64,000 nt of DNA from Nannocystis bainbridge (GTDB taxonomy: Bacteria; Myxococcota_A; Polyangia; Nannocystales; Nannocystaceae), in NCBI RefSeq assembly GCF_028368995.1, contig NZ_JAQNDL010000001.1:2506001-2570000 (forward strand), written 5' to 3'. The notes under the pieces are model-generated. The model saw only the letters and a list, made by a program, of their open reading frames with translations. It was not told where the DNA came from and ran no database searches. The position numbers were made by a program, and so were the translations under genes. Every line of letters begins with the position of its first letter. Position 1 is the stretch's first letter. This document shows positions 43,276 to 51,696 of the stretch, piece by piece.

Positions 43276-43785
43276 ATGTCCCGCCGCGCCCTCACCGTCG
43301 TCCTCTGCGTCCTCGGCGTGCTGGTGCTCGTCCCCTTCTGCGGCTCGTTCACGCCGCGCGAGCACATCGCCATGGAGACCGTGGTGCTGCCGGCCGCGCC
43401 CGCGGTCGTCTACGCCGCGGTGCGCGACATCGAGTCGCAGCCGAGCTGGCGCTCCGACCTCCAGCGCGTCGAGCTCCTGCCCGACCAGGGTGACAACCGC
43501 GTCTACCGCGAGATCGGCGACGACGGCGTGAACACCTTCGAGGTCGCCGAGGACATCGCCGACGAGCGCATCAGCATCGTGATCGCCGACGTCGGCCGCG
43601 CCTTCTCGGGCCGGTGGATCTTCCAGTTCGCCCCGGCCGAGGGCGGCGGCACGCGCCTCACCCTCACCGAAGTCGGCGACGTGCCCAACCCGGCCCTGCG
43701 CTTCGTCGTCGGCACCCTGTTCGGCTTCGAGGGCGCGACCCGGCGCTACCTCGGCGACCTCGAGAGCCACCTCCGCAAGTCCTGA
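43276..43785 (+). CDS. SRPBCC-fold (polyketide cyclase/dehydrase-like) protein
   Basis: A 169-residue protein with an N-terminal membrane anchor (LTVVLCVLGVLVLVPFCG, about 5-23) and a START/SRPBCC-type domain of about 140 residues. The domain has METVVLPAAPAVVYAAVRDI, WRSDLQRVELLPD, SGRWIFQFAPAEGGGTRLTL, a TEVGDVPNP loop and a long C-terminal helix. The fold binds hydrophobic ligands; the ligand is unknown. The ATG is preferred over an in-frame TTG at 43264. It is convergent with the TIR-like gene, 7 bases apart. Confidence 0.8.
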   Translation: MSRRALTVVLCVLGVLVLVPFCGSFTPREHIAMETVVLPAAPAVVYAAVRDIESQPSWRSDLQRVELLPDQGDNRVYREIGDDGVNTFEVAEDIADERISIVIADVGRAFSGRWIFQFAPAEGGGTRLTLTEVGDVPNPALRFVVGTLFGFEGATRRYLGDLESHLRKS

Positions 43786-43792
43786 GGCGCGC

Positions 43793-44092
43793 TCACAGCA
43801 GCGCCAACCGCTCGACCGGCACGCCGCAGCGGCGCGCCGTCGCCACCTCGAGCCGCACCCATCGTGACAGTCGGCTGTGCGGCGTGGCCACGTAGAGCAG
43901 GCGGTCGGCCGAGCGGACCCATTCGGCGATCGTGCGCTGCGCCGAGGTCGACCACCGCTGCGGATAGTCGAGGAACACGAATTCGTCGCACGCGCGCAGC
44001 CGCTCGAGGTGCGCTAGCGACAGCGGCAGGTCGCGGACCGCGTAGCTGATGAACGTGCGCCGGCGGTCGAACCGGCGGAGCGGGTTAAGCAT
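43793..44092 (-). CDS. Small TIR-like (MTH538-type) domain protein
   Basis: A 99-residue protein consisting of one TIR-like domain: RRTFISYAVRDLPLSLAHLE (strand A and box 1), EFVFLDYPQRWS, TIAEWVRSADRLLYVATPHS and SRWVRLEVATARRCGVPVE. Glu82 in SRWVRLE matches the position of the catalytic Glu of NAD-cleaving TIR domains (SxWxxxE), while the WVRSADRLLYVATP strand resembles the MTH538/ThsB group. It is short, ending after the fourth strand. Its ATG lies 8 bases inside the end of the upstream membrane-protein gene. Proteins of this kind are known in anti-phage systems; a role here is inference. Confidence 0.7.
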   Translation of the reverse strand: MLNPLRRFDRRRTFISYAVRDLPLSLAHLERLRACDEFVFLDYPQRWSTSAQRTIAEWVRSADRLLYVATPHSRLSRWVRLEVATARRCGVPVERLALL

Positions 44093-44558
44093 GGTGCGTC
44101 AGCGCCAGGGCCACGAGCACGGCCACGCCGATGTAGAAGTAGAACAGCTGCGACGTGTTGAGCAGGCTCGACAGCACCGAGCCGACGGCGTCCTTCTCGA
44201 TGCCGAGCGGCGACACCGAGTTGCCGAGCCCGCGCGCCAGCCGGGCCCTGACGAGCGCCGCCGCGATCCCGCGCCGGGTCTTGCGCTGGTAGTAGTAGTT
44301 CTGCGCGTCGGCCAGCCAGAAGAACGCCAGCAGCGCCAGGCCCAGCACCGCGCACTCGATGAAGCGCAGGTCCTTGTCGGCCAGCCACACCACCAGCGCC
44401 GCGCACAGGGCCACGCACAGCTTCTTCAGCTCGAGGCACTTGCCGGCGAACTGCAGCGTCGCCGCGTGCAGTTGGTCGACCTCTTTCCACGCCACTTGCT
44501 CCTCGAACCGCCGCCGCTCGGCGGCATTCTCCACGGCGCGGGACGGCTCGGGCTTCAT
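44085..44558 (-). CDS. Small membrane protein coupled to TIR-like gene
   Basis: A 157-residue protein from ATG 44558, which overlaps the protease stop (ATGA). A charged helical N-terminus (AVENAAERRRFEEQVAWKEV) precedes a two-helix membrane hairpin (LCVALCAALVVWLA, about 47-60; AVLGLALLAFFWLADAQ, about 70-87). A basic amphipathic region (YYYQRKTRRGIAAALVRARL) and a third C-terminal span (LFYFYIGVAVLVALAL) follow. The layout resembles SLATT-type or other small membrane effectors that accompany nucleotide-signalling and TIR proteins, but sequence identity to those families is not established here. Confidence 0.7.
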   Translation of the reverse strand: MKPEPSRAVENAAERRRFEEQVAWKEVDQLHAATLQFAGKCLELKKLCVALCAALVVWLADKDLRFIECAVLGLALLAFFWLADAQNYYYQRKTRRGIAAALVRARLARGLGNSVSPLGIEKDAVGSVLSSLLNTSQLFYFYIGVAVLVALALTHHA

Positions 44559-45505
44559 CGGCGAGGAGACCGAGTCTGCCGCCTGCGCCGCGCGAACACC
44601 AGCAGCGGCAGCGCCCACGCCAGCGCCTCGCCCTGGCCCTCGCGCGAGATCGCACAGCCCTCGGCGGGCTCGGACATCACCAGACAGTCACCGTCGGGGC
44701 AGTCGCTCGGCAGCAGGTCGGCACCTGTCTCTTCGCGCAGCCAGGTCAGGATCGGGTACGGCACCCCGTACACGCTGTCGCCGGTGCCGCACGGGCGGAC
44801 CCCGCGGGACGTCACGCCCGCCAGCCGGTACGCGCCGCTCGCCAGGCGCACGAACGCCGGCCCGCCCGAGTCGCCGCCGCACGCGTCCTGGCCCTCGCCG
44901 CCGGCCCGGAACTCGCGCCGGCTCTTGCTGAACGTGTCGATCGGCGTGGTCATGATCCGCTTGTGACCGACGTCGGCGGTGGTCTGCAGCGGGTCGTCCT
45001 CGGCGTCGCGCACGACCCCGAAGCCGACGACGTGGATCTCGTCGCCGACGTGCATCGTCTCGTCCCACTCCTCTTGCGTGGTGAGCGGCGGCACCAGGGG
45101 GACCCCATACACGTCCTGGGCCAGGATCACGTAGCCGAAGTCCCACGCGTCCGACTTGCAGTTCTCGACGCAGGCCGTCGGGTAGGTGCCGTAGCGCTCG
45201 ACCCCGGCGATGCGCCGCTCGTCCTGGGTGTAGATCGAGTCGCCGAAGACCACCGCCATCTCCTCGAGCTTCGGCTCGTGGGTGAGGCAGTGAGCCGCCG
45301 TCAGCACCACCCGCGGGGCCACCAGCGTGCCGGTGCACAGGCTCGCGGTCGTGATCGTGTCCTGGCTGAGGATCGCCACCACCGACGTCCACTCGTCGAC
45401 CGGCACCTCCTCGCCGCCGACGATCGGCACCGGCCGCGGCGCCCCCGCGCCGAGCGGCAGTCCGCACAGGACGGAGACCAGCGCCGCGGTCGAACCTGCG
45501 AACAT
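44555..45505 (-). CDS. Surface trypsin-like serine protease with MYXO-CTERM tail
   Basis: A 316-residue S1-family endopeptidase. A short signal peptide (MFAGSTAALVSVLCGLPLGA) and IVGGEEVPVDEW (the activation-site N-terminus) precede the triad: His in VVLTAAHCLTHEP, Asp in SDAWDFGYVILAQD, Ser in ACGGDSGGPAFVRL. Disulfide cysteines are present. The tail has EGCAISREGQGEALAWALPL then an Arg-rich end, a MYXO-CTERM-type sorting signal. The start is chosen because TATGCT lies 7 bases upstream. Its stop overlaps the start of the membrane protein, so this is the first gene of a coupled trio. Confidence 0.88.
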   Translation of the reverse strand: MFAGSTAALVSVLCGLPLGAGAPRPVPIVGGEEVPVDEWTSVVAILSQDTITTASLCTGTLVAPRVVLTAAHCLTHEPKLEEMAVVFGDSIYTQDERRIAGVERYGTYPTACVENCKSDAWDFGYVILAQDVYGVPLVPPLTTQEEWDETMHVGDEIHVVGFGVVRDAEDDPLQTTADVGHKRIMTTPIDTFSKSRREFRAGGEGQDACGGDSGGPAFVRLASGAYRLAGVTSRGVRPCGTGDSVYGVPYPILTWLREETGADLLPSDCPDGDCLVMSEPAEGCAISREGQGEALAWALPLLVFARRRRQTRSPRR

Positions 45506-45512
45506 GGGCGCC

Positions 45513-45518
45513 AGCATA
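45513..45518 (-). promoter_or_regulatory. TANNNT -10-like element 7 nt before protease start
   Basis: TATGCT on the minus strand ends 7 bases before ATG 45505 and overlaps an alternative ATG at 45517. It would drive the protease/membrane/TIR trio as a leaderless mRNA. Confidence 0.4.
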
Positions 45519-45623
45519 TCACTGCAACATCGTCCGCGCCCGCGCGCCGACGTCCGGGTTCCGACCGGCCCTTGCGGGCGGCCCCGCCCGCGGGTACTAG
45601 CCTTGACTCCAAGGAGCGTCCCC

Positions 45624-46112
45624 ATGACCGTCGCCGTCGGCAGCCCCGCCCCCACCTTCGATCTCTTCGACAACGCCAAGCAGCGCGTCACCCTCGCCGC
45701 CCAGCGCGGCAAGACCGTCGTGCTCGCGTTCTTCCCGGCCGCCTTCACCGCCGTCTGCGAGAAGGAGCTGTGCTCCTTCCGTGACTCGCTGACCGCCCTC
45801 AACGACCTCAACGCCGCCGTGTTCGGCGTCTCGGTCGACGCGCCGTTCTCCAACAAGGCGTTCGCCGAGCGCAACGGCCTCAACTTCCCGCTGCTGTCCG
45901 ACTACGCCCGCGAGGCCGTGCGCGCCTTCGGCGTCGCCCACGACGACTTCGCCGGCATGCCCGGCTACACCGCCGCCAAGCGCTCGGTGTTCGTGATCGA
46001 CCCCGAGGGCGTGGTCCGCTACGCGTGGGTCGCCCCCAACCCCGGCGTCGAGCCCAACTACGACGAGGTCAAGGCCGCCGTCTCGCAGATCGGCGCAGGC
46101 TCGGCTTCCTGA
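45624..46112 (+). CDS. Peroxiredoxin (BCP/AhpC-TSA family)
   Basis: A 162-residue thiol peroxidase that reduces hydroperoxides. The core motif is VLAFFPAAFTAVCEKELCSF: peroxidatic Cys45 in FTAVC and a second Cys50, the five-residue spacing of atypical 2-Cys BCP enzymes. GVSVDAPFSNKAFAERNGL and SVFVIDPEGVVRYAWV complete the fold. The start is fixed by AAGGAG about 8 bases upstream. TACTAG at 45595-45600 could be its -10. It is followed by a strong Rho-independent terminator. It is divergent from the protease gene. Confidence 0.93.
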   Translation: MTVAVGSPAPTFDLFDNAKQRVTLAAQRGKTVVLAFFPAAFTAVCEKELCSFRDSLTALNDLNAAVFGVSVDAPFSNKAFAERNGLNFPLLSDYAREAVRAFGVAHDDFAGMPGYTAAKRSVFVIDPEGVVRYAWVAPNPGVEPNYDEVKAAVSQIGAGSAS

Positions 46113-46167
46113 GCGCTCGCCCGGCTCGCCGGCCGCCACCCGCCCGCGGGCGGCGATCGACCTCGCA

Positions 46168-46194
46168 GCCCGCGGCCGCGCCGCGGGCTTTTTT
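46168..46194 (+). terminator. Rho-independent terminator after peroxiredoxin
   Basis: GCCCGCGG-CCGCG-CCGCGGGC followed by six T. It is the only textbook intrinsic terminator I found in the window. Confidence 0.85.
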
Positions 46195-46245
46195 ATGTGG
46201 CACTTCAGACATGTCGCTTTGGACATGTCCATTCAAACATGTCAT
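46195..46245. repeat. 14-mer array, about 3-4 units
   Basis: Units at 46195 (degenerate), 46209, 46223 and 46237; a perfect GGACATGTCC at 46221-46230. It starts directly after the terminator T-run. Confidence 0.9.
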
Positions 46246-46340
46246 GCCGCTCGCTCGCGGCGTGGGCGGTCGCCCGACCCGCGTCGGTGAACGCGCGCGA
46301 CCACACGCGAGTCGCACGCCAGCCCGCGCGCGGCTCGGAG

Positions 46341-46346
46341 TAAAGT
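46341..46346 (+). promoter_or_regulatory. TANNNT -10-like element 6 nt before start
   Basis: TAAAGT ends 6 bases before ATG 46353 and supports that far-upstream start. Confidence 0.4.
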
Positions 46347-46352
46347 GCCGGG

Positions 46353-48044
46353 ATGAGCGCCCGTATCGTCGCCGCCCGGCCGTGCGCGCCGCAGTCCGCC
46401 GCAGCGCCCCCGTCGCGCCGTGAAGCCGACCCGCCGGGCGCCCCGCAGCCCGCCCTGCCCCGCACGCGCACGCGGCCGCGCCGGCGAGCGAGCCCACCGA
46501 GCAGCTCGCCGGCCGTCTTGCTGGCCGCCCTCGCGCTCGCGCCCGCCTGCTTCAGCGACGACGGCTACCACCCGGCCGGCGCCACCGCGCTCACCACCGA
46601 CGCCGACGCCACCAGCACCACGACCACCACCGGCACCACCGGCCCCGAGCCGCCCGCGACCACCACCAGCACCACCGGCGAGCCGGCGCCGGTGTGCGGC
46701 GACGGCGTCGTCGACCCCGACGAGGACTGCGACGACGGCAATCGCGACGACGGCGACGCCTGCCTCGCGACCTGCGTCGCGGCCGGCTGCGGCGACGGCG
46801 AGGTGTGGCTCGGCGTCGAGGCCTGCGACCAGGGCGCGGCCAACCATCCGACCGCGCCCGACACCTGCAGGCCGACCTGCGAGCTGCCCGCGTGCGGCGA
46901 CGGCGGCCTCTACGTCGGCCCGCTCGGCCCCGACATCGAGGTGCCCACCGGCGAGGAGGCGATCGGCGACGGCGACGACGCCCCGCGGATCCTCGGCGCC
47001 GCCGCCGACGGCAGCTTCGTCGTCGCCTGGCGCGTCACCAACATCGTCGCCAGGGTCCAGGCCCGCCGCGTCGATCCGTCCGGCGAGCCGCTCGGCGAGG
47101 TGATCGAGCTGGTCGAGCAGCCGTTCCTGCAGGTCCGCGACCCCGTCGTCGCGGCCCTGCCGAACGGCGACTTCGCGGTCGCCTGGCAGTCGCAGTTCGA
47201 GGATCCGCAGCTGCTGGTCCGCGGCGTCGCGGCCGACGAGCTCGCGCCCGCCTTCAAGCTCACCAACCGCGTCGCCGCCTCGCCCGCGCTCGCCCTCGAT
47301 CCGTCCGGCGCCCTGATCGCGGCCTACCGCGCCGGCGGCACCAAGCAGACGACCCAGATCTACCTGCGCCGCTTCCCGCTGTTCACCGAGTCCGGGAGCC
47401 CGGACGAGCAGGCGATCAGCGAGCACACCGCGGGCGCCGCCGGCTCGCCGACGATCGCGGTCCACCCCGACGGCAGCTTCCTGGTGGCCTGGAGCGACCC
47501 CGAGGGCGCGATCGTCTATCGCCGCTTCACCCCCGACCTGGTCGCCGGGCCGCTGGTCCCCACCGGCCTCCACGTCGGCGGCGGCACCAGCAACAGCGCC
47601 CTGCCGTGGATCGGCGCCGCCTTCCAGCCGACCACCGGGACCGCCGTGATCGCCGGCCGCGACCCCGACGACAGGCTCGTGCTGCAGCAGTTCGACCCCG
47701 GCGACCTCGCCCGCGGCCGCGTCCAGGTCGACGACCTGGACGCTTTGTACATCCCCTTCGTCGACGTCGCCAGCGACCCGTGGGGCAACCTCGCCGTCGC
47801 CTGGTCGACCTGCGGCGGGCCCGAGGAGGTCGAGCCGAATTGCGCCGACCTGGCCTCGGTGTCCTCGTTCCGGTGGTTCTACGCCGACCTGACCCCGCAG
47901 GGCCCGGCCGCCGTGGTCACCACCCGCGAGGGCATGCCCCACCCGCTGTCGCTCGCCGTCGCCGCCACCGGCGCCGCCGCGGTCGCCCGCGTCGAGGACA
48001 ACAAGGTCCTCCTCAACATGTCCCCGGTGCAATGTCCTCCATGA
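46353..48044 (+). CDS. Cys-rich/propeller lipoprotein, paralog A
   Basis: A 563-residue lipoprotein. Lipobox LAPAC has Cys66, unusually far from the start because about 50 residues rich in Arg, Pro and Ala precede the hydrophobic core. After a Thr linker come two myxobacterial cysteine-rich repeats ([20 protein letters not shown], then GCGDGEVWLGVEACD). A domain of about 400 residues with repeated strands of the type GSFVVAWRV, GDFAVAWQS and GSFLVAWSD suggests a propeller. It is paralogous to the next gene. The last codons (NMSPVQCPP and the stop) are made of 14-mer repeat units. Confidence 0.82.
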   Translation: MSARIVAARPCAPQSAAAPPSRREADPPGAPQPALPRTRTRPRRRASPPSSSPAVLLAALALAPACFSDDGYHPAGATALTTDADATSTTTTTGTTGPEPPATTTSTTGEPAPVCGDGVVDPDEDCDDGNRDDGDACLATCVAAGCGDGEVWLGVEACDQGAANHPTAPDTCRPTCELPACGDGGLYVGPLGPDIEVPTGEEAIGDGDDAPRILGAAADGSFVVAWRVTNIVARVQARRVDPSGEPLGEVIELVEQPFLQVRDPVVAALPNGDFAVAWQSQFEDPQLLVRGVAADELAPAFKLTNRVAASPALALDPSGALIAAYRAGGTKQTTQIYLRRFPLFTESGSPDEQAISEHTAGAAGSPTIAVHPDGSFLVAWSDPEGAIVYRRFTPDLVAGPLVPTGLHVGGGTSNSALPWIGAAFQPTTGTAVIAGRDPDDRLVLQQFDPGDLARGRVQVDDLDALYIPFVDVASDPWGNLAVAWSTCGGPEEVEPNCADLASVSSFRWFYADLTPQGPAAVVTTREGMPHPLSLAVAATGAAAVARVEDNKVLLNMSPVQCPP

Positions 48045-48104
48045 CATGTTCTCGTGGACATGTCGCATGGAACATGCGCCGATAGACATGTCTTAAAGGG
48101 CATA
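48016..48104. repeat. 14-mer array, 6 units plus, over a gene 3' end
   Basis: Units at 48016, 48030, 48044, 48058, 48072 and 48086, exactly 14 apart, then GCATAA at 48100. The first two units encode the C-terminus of paralog A; the junction of units 2 and 3 creates its TGA (48042-48044). Confidence 0.92.
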
Positions 48105-48176
48105 ACGTGGCGCTCGCTGCTGACTTCGACGCCCCACGGCCCCGCCTGACCTCACGAGCCGCCGAGCCTGCGGCCC

Positions 48177-48204
48177 ACATGCCCCAAAGAACATGTCCCT
48201 CTCG
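48177..48204. repeat. 14-mer repeat, 2 units
   Basis: ACATGCCCCAAAGA and ACATGTCCCTCTCG, 14 apart, in the gap before paralog B. Confidence 0.8.
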
Positions 48205-48244
48205 CCACACGTGCGCGCCCGCAGACACGCGGGGCGGACCGCGG

Positions 48245-48250
48245 TAGACT
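48245..48250 (+). promoter_or_regulatory. TANNNT -10-like element 7 nt before start
   Basis: TAGACT ends 7 bases before ATG 48258; no ribosome binding site is visible. Confidence 0.4.
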
Positions 48251-48257
48251 GATTCGC

Positions 48258-49817
48258 ATGTCGACCCGGGCGATCGCCGGAGCTGGAGCGCTGGTCCTCG
48301 CCTGCGCCGCCGCGGCCTGCTTCAGCGACGGCGGCCTGCACACCAGCGGCTCCCCGTCGACGACCTCGACCTCGAGCACCTCGACCGCCACCACCGCGGA
48401 CGAGCCCACCTCGAGCACCACGACCACGACTTCCACCGGCGAGCCCCTGCCCATCTGCGGCGACGGCCAGCTCGATCCGGGCGAGCCGTGCGACGACGGT
48501 AACCGCGACGACGGCGACGCCTGCCGCAACGACTGCACCCTCGCCGCTTGCGGCGACGGCGTGGTCCAGCGCGGCGTCGAGCAGTGCGACGACGGGCCCG
48601 ACAACCACCCGGGCGAGCCGGACGCCTGTCGACCCGACTGTCACAAGCCCGCCTGCGGCGACGGGGCGCTGTACGTCGGCCCGCTCGGCCCGCCGGTGAT
48701 CGCCGCCAGCGAAGGTAGCGTCGCCCAGAGCGACGACGCCCCGCGGGCCATCGGCGTCGACGCCGGCGGCACCTTCTCGGTCGCGTGGCGCGTCGAAGGG
48801 CCGATCGATCGCCTCGACGTCCAGACCGTCGGCGCCGACGGCAGCCTCGTCGGCGAGCCGCTCGACCTCGCCGATCCGCCGACCCAGCTCGTCCGCGATC
48901 CGGTGATCGCCGTGGCCCCGGGCGGCGATCTGGCGCTCGCGTGGGAGATCGGCGCCAACGCGGGCGACATCCTCGTGCGCGGCGTCGTCGCCGGCGTCGC
49001 CGAGCCCGGCCTCAACGCGCTCGACGTCACCGGCCCGGCGCAGGTGTCGCCGGCGATCGCCCTCGACGACGTCGGCCGGCTGACCCTCGCCTACGTCGAC
49101 GAATTCGAGTCCGACCTCGCCCACATCTTCGTGCGCCGGCTCGCCAACTTCGATCCCACCGCCCCGCCCGAGCTTCCGATCAGCGAGCACGCGCTCGGCG
49201 TCCCCGGGGCGCCCAGCGTCGCCGCCTGGCCCGACGGCGGCTTCGTGGTCGCCTGGGGCGATCCCGGCGGCGCCATCGTCTACCGCCGCTTCGCCGTCGA
49301 CGGCACCTCTGGCCCCGTCGTCGCCAGCGACCTCCGGACCGGCGGGATCGCCCTCGCGGGCAGCGCCAGCCCGTGGAGCGGCCTCGCGGTGACACCCGAT
49401 CTGCAGATCGTGATCGGCGGTGTCGGCGTCGACGCTCGCGTCTCCTTGCAGACCTTCGACCTCGCCGACGTCCCCGGCGCGATCGTCCCGGTCGCCGACA
49501 CGCCGCGGATGCACGCCCCGTTCATCGACCTCGGCAGCGACGCGTCGGGCAACCTCGCCGTCGCCTGGGCCGAGTGCGGCGACGCCGAAGCGCCTGCCGC
49601 GGAGGACTGCAGCGGCCTCGCCTCCGATCTGCGGCTGCGATGGTTCCGCGCCGACCTCACCCCGCACACCGCGGTGACCGCCGTGCACACCGCTGAGACC
49701 GGCGGCCCGCCCGCGATCGGCCTCGCGGTCGCGCCCTCGGGGATCACCGGCGTCACCTACCTCGACGGCGGCGCCGTCGTCGTCCGCGTCGCCGGCTTGC
49801 AATGTCCGGCCCCGTGA
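48258..49817 (+). CDS. Cys-rich/propeller lipoprotein, paralog B
   Basis: A 519-residue lipoprotein with a normal short signal ([20 protein letters not shown] then Cys21). The sequence after the lipobox (CFSDGG) matches paralog A (CFSDDG). A Thr/Ser linker is followed by [36 protein letters not shown] and [14 protein letters not shown], then the propeller-like region ([40 protein letters not shown]) ending in GLQCPAP. The end lines up with paralog A without its repeat-derived residues. Likely cell-surface; ligand unknown. Confidence 0.83.
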   Translation: MSTRAIAGAGALVLACAAAACFSDGGLHTSGSPSTTSTSSTSTATTADEPTSSTTTTTSTGEPLPICGDGQLDPGEPCDDGNRDDGDACRNDCTLAACGDGVVQRGVEQCDDGPDNHPGEPDACRPDCHKPACGDGALYVGPLGPPVIAASEGSVAQSDDAPRAIGVDAGGTFSVAWRVEGPIDRLDVQTVGADGSLVGEPLDLADPPTQLVRDPVIAVAPGGDLALAWEIGANAGDILVRGVVAGVAEPGLNALDVTGPAQVSPAIALDDVGRLTLAYVDEFESDLAHIFVRRLANFDPTAPPELPISEHALGVPGAPSVAAWPDGGFVVAWGDPGGAIVYRRFAVDGTSGPVVASDLRTGGIALAGSASPWSGLAVTPDLQIVIGGVGVDARVSLQTFDLADVPGAIVPVADTPRMHAPFIDLGSDASGNLAVAWAECGDAEAPAAEDCSGLASDLRLRWFRADLTPHTAVTAVHTAETGGPPAIGLAVAPSGITGVTYLDGGAVVVRVAGLQCPAP

Positions 49818-49842
49818 TACCGTCCCGCCTCCACGCCGATCG

Positions 49843-50859
49843 ATGCACGCGGGCCGTCATTATCCCCTCAAACACGTCCTCCTGTGGACCCGGCGCGAGA
49901 CCTTCGCCTTCGCCGTCATCGCCACCGTACCGACCATCTTCTACAGCGCCGGCTGGCACTGGCTCACCATCCCCTGGCTGCCGATCGCCCTCATCGGCAC
50001 CGCCGTCGCCTTCATCACCGGCTTCAAGAACAACGCCTCTTACGGGCGGCTGTGGGAGGCCCGGCAGATCTGGGGCGGCATCGTCAACACCAGCCGCTCG
50101 TTCACCATCATGGCCTGCGACTACCTGCTCCAAGAGCCAGGTGATGCAGATCCCTCCCTCGACCTCCGGGCCGTGCGCGACGGCCTCGTCGCCCGCCACA
50201 TCGCCTGGCTGACCGCCCTGCGGTTTCAGCTGCGCGAGCCGCGGGCATGGGAGAACATCGGCCTGATCCACAACGCCGAGTACCGTCGGCACTACCAGAT
50301 CCCCGAGCGCGACAGCGACTACCTCGGCATCGAGCTCGGCAAGCTGCTGACCCCGACCGACTGCGCCGCGATCCTCGGGACCAAGAACCCGGCCGCGCAG
50401 CTGCTGGCGCAGCAGTCGCACGCGCTCCGGGCCCTGCGCGAGCGCGGCCTCCTGTCCGACTACCGCCACGTCGCCCTCACCGAGGCGCTGGTCGAGCTCT
50501 ACGAGCACCAGGGCAAGTGCGAGCGGATCAAGAACTTCCCATACCCGCGCCAGTTCGCCACCCTGAACCTGCTGTTCGTGTGGCTGTTCATCATCCTGGT
50601 CCCGCTCGGCCTGCTGCAGGAGTTCCAGAAGCTCGGCGACGAATTCGTGTGGCTGACGATCCCGGCCGGCGTCGTCGTCGCGTGGGTGTTCCACACCATG
50701 GACAAGATCGGCGAGAGCTCGGAGAACCCGTTCGAGGGCGGCCCCAACGATGTCCCGATCACCGCCATCGCCCGCGCCATCGAGGTCGACCTGCGCGAGA
50801 TGCTGGGTCAGAAGGACATCCCGCCGCTGCTGCAGCCCCGCGGTGAGATCTTGATGTAA
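49843..50859 (+). CDS. Bestrophin-family membrane protein
   Basis: A 338-residue member of the bacterial bestrophin (UPF0187) family of anion or cation channels. N-terminal spans WTRRETFAFAVIATVPTIF and WLPIALIGTAVAFITGFKNN lead to the signature YGRLWEARQIWGGIVNTSRS. The C-terminal part has a second hairpin (LLFVWLFIILVPLGLLQEF and VWLTIPAGVVVAWVFHTMD) and the conserved NPFEGGPNDVPITAI segment. Family members form pentameric channels in the inner membrane. It starts 25 bases after paralog B. A hairpin element separates it from the convergent gene. Confidence 0.92.
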   Translation: MHAGRHYPLKHVLLWTRRETFAFAVIATVPTIFYSAGWHWLTIPWLPIALIGTAVAFITGFKNNASYGRLWEARQIWGGIVNTSRSFTIMACDYLLQEPGDADPSLDLRAVRDGLVARHIAWLTALRFQLREPRAWENIGLIHNAEYRRHYQIPERDSDYLGIELGKLLTPTDCAAILGTKNPAAQLLAQQSHALRALRERGLLSDYRHVALTEALVELYEHQGKCERIKNFPYPRQFATLNLLFVWLFIILVPLGLLQEFQKLGDEFVWLTIPAGVVVAWVFHTMDKIGESSENPFEGGPNDVPITAIARAIEVDLREMLGQKDIPPLLQPRGEILM

Positions 50860-50873
50860 TTTTTACAATGGTA

Positions 50874-50893
50874 GGACCTGTCCCGAAGGACCT
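50874..50893. repeat. 14-mer hairpin in a convergent junction
   Basis: TGTCC-CGAA-GGACC within AGGACCTGTCC...GGACCT, between the bestrophin stop (50859) and the minus-strand stop (50898). Confidence 0.7.
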
Positions 50894-50897
50894 ATCT

Positions 50898-51374
50898 TTA
50901 CACCAGCAGATCTGGGTCGTCGGGGAACAGGCGCGCGGCGATGGCGGCGGCCCGCGACGACTCGCGCGGCAGGTCGAACACCATCACCTCGGCCTCGCTG
51001 ACCGCGATCGACCACACCAGGCGCTCGTCCCCGCAATAGGCGCGGAGCAGCTCCTCGTGGCGGCTGCCGGCCAGGTCGGCCAGGCTGGGCTCGGCGGCCT
51101 TGCTGAGGCGGTCGACCAGATAGGCGCGCACGCTCGACCAGATGCCCTTGTAACCGCGCTCGGCGGCGTCGAGCAGGCGCGCCTCGGTGGTCCCGAGCGC
51201 CAGCGCCAGCCGCTCACGGAAATCGACCGGGGCGTCGGCCGGCGGCGGTGTCACGACCTCGACATCGATCGGCACCTCGAAATCGCTGTCCTGCTGGGCC
51301 AGCCGGCGTAGCAAGATCGGCGCCGAAGGGGTGCGTTCGCGTCGCATGGGGGGTTGGCGGTGCATCGGTTCCAT
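50898..51374 (-). CDS. Hypothetical cytoplasmic protein
   Basis: A 158-residue protein. The start at ATG 51374 is supported by AGAGGAAG about 6 bases upstream; longer frames exist but lack such a site. The N-terminus is basic (MHRQPPMRRERTPS). The middle part VDFRERLALALGTTEARLLD and AERGYKGIWSSVRAYLVDRL is helical, and the end has CGDERLVWSIAVSEAEVMVF and LPRESSRAAAIAARLFPDD. No family is recognised; there is no signal or membrane segment. Confidence 0.65.
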   Translation of the reverse strand: MEPMHRQPPMRRERTPSAPILLRRLAQQDSDFEVPIDVEVVTPPPADAPVDFRERLALALGTTEARLLDAAERGYKGIWSSVRAYLVDRLSKAAEPSLADLAGSRHEELLRAYCGDERLVWSIAVSEAEVMVFDLPRESSRAAAIAARLFPDDPDLLV

Positions 51375-51696
51375 CGCTGCTTCCTCTCCGGTCCGCGGAC
51401 GACTGTCCCGCGCGGGCTGCATGTCCATGCAATGATCCATTTCCCGGTGCGAGCAATGAGCAATCAGCGCGTTCGCGCGACCCGGCGCGCCCGCGATCGC
51501 GGCCGCCCGCGGCCGTTCGCCGGCGATCGCCGTTCGCACGCCGCTCCTGCCCGGTGCGAGTCGCGCACGCCGGAGCACCGGTGTGACGCGTCGCGCCTGG
51601 CCCGCCGCACGCGAAGGCCGCGAAGCCCGGGTCACCCCCGTGCATTCGCGGCCAATCGTCGGACCGTATGCGACGTTTCTCTGCGCCCCGCCGCGA

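Noticed and set aside
43276..45505. The SRPBCC gene as a fourth member of the TIR/membrane/protease unit
   Set aside because: It is on the opposite strand, converging on the TIR-like gene with a 7-base gap, so it is not co-transcribed.
48016..48104. CRISPR array
   Set aside because: The conserved part is only about 10 bases and the spacers 4 bases; no cas genes are present. The structure is a short-period palindromic repeat.
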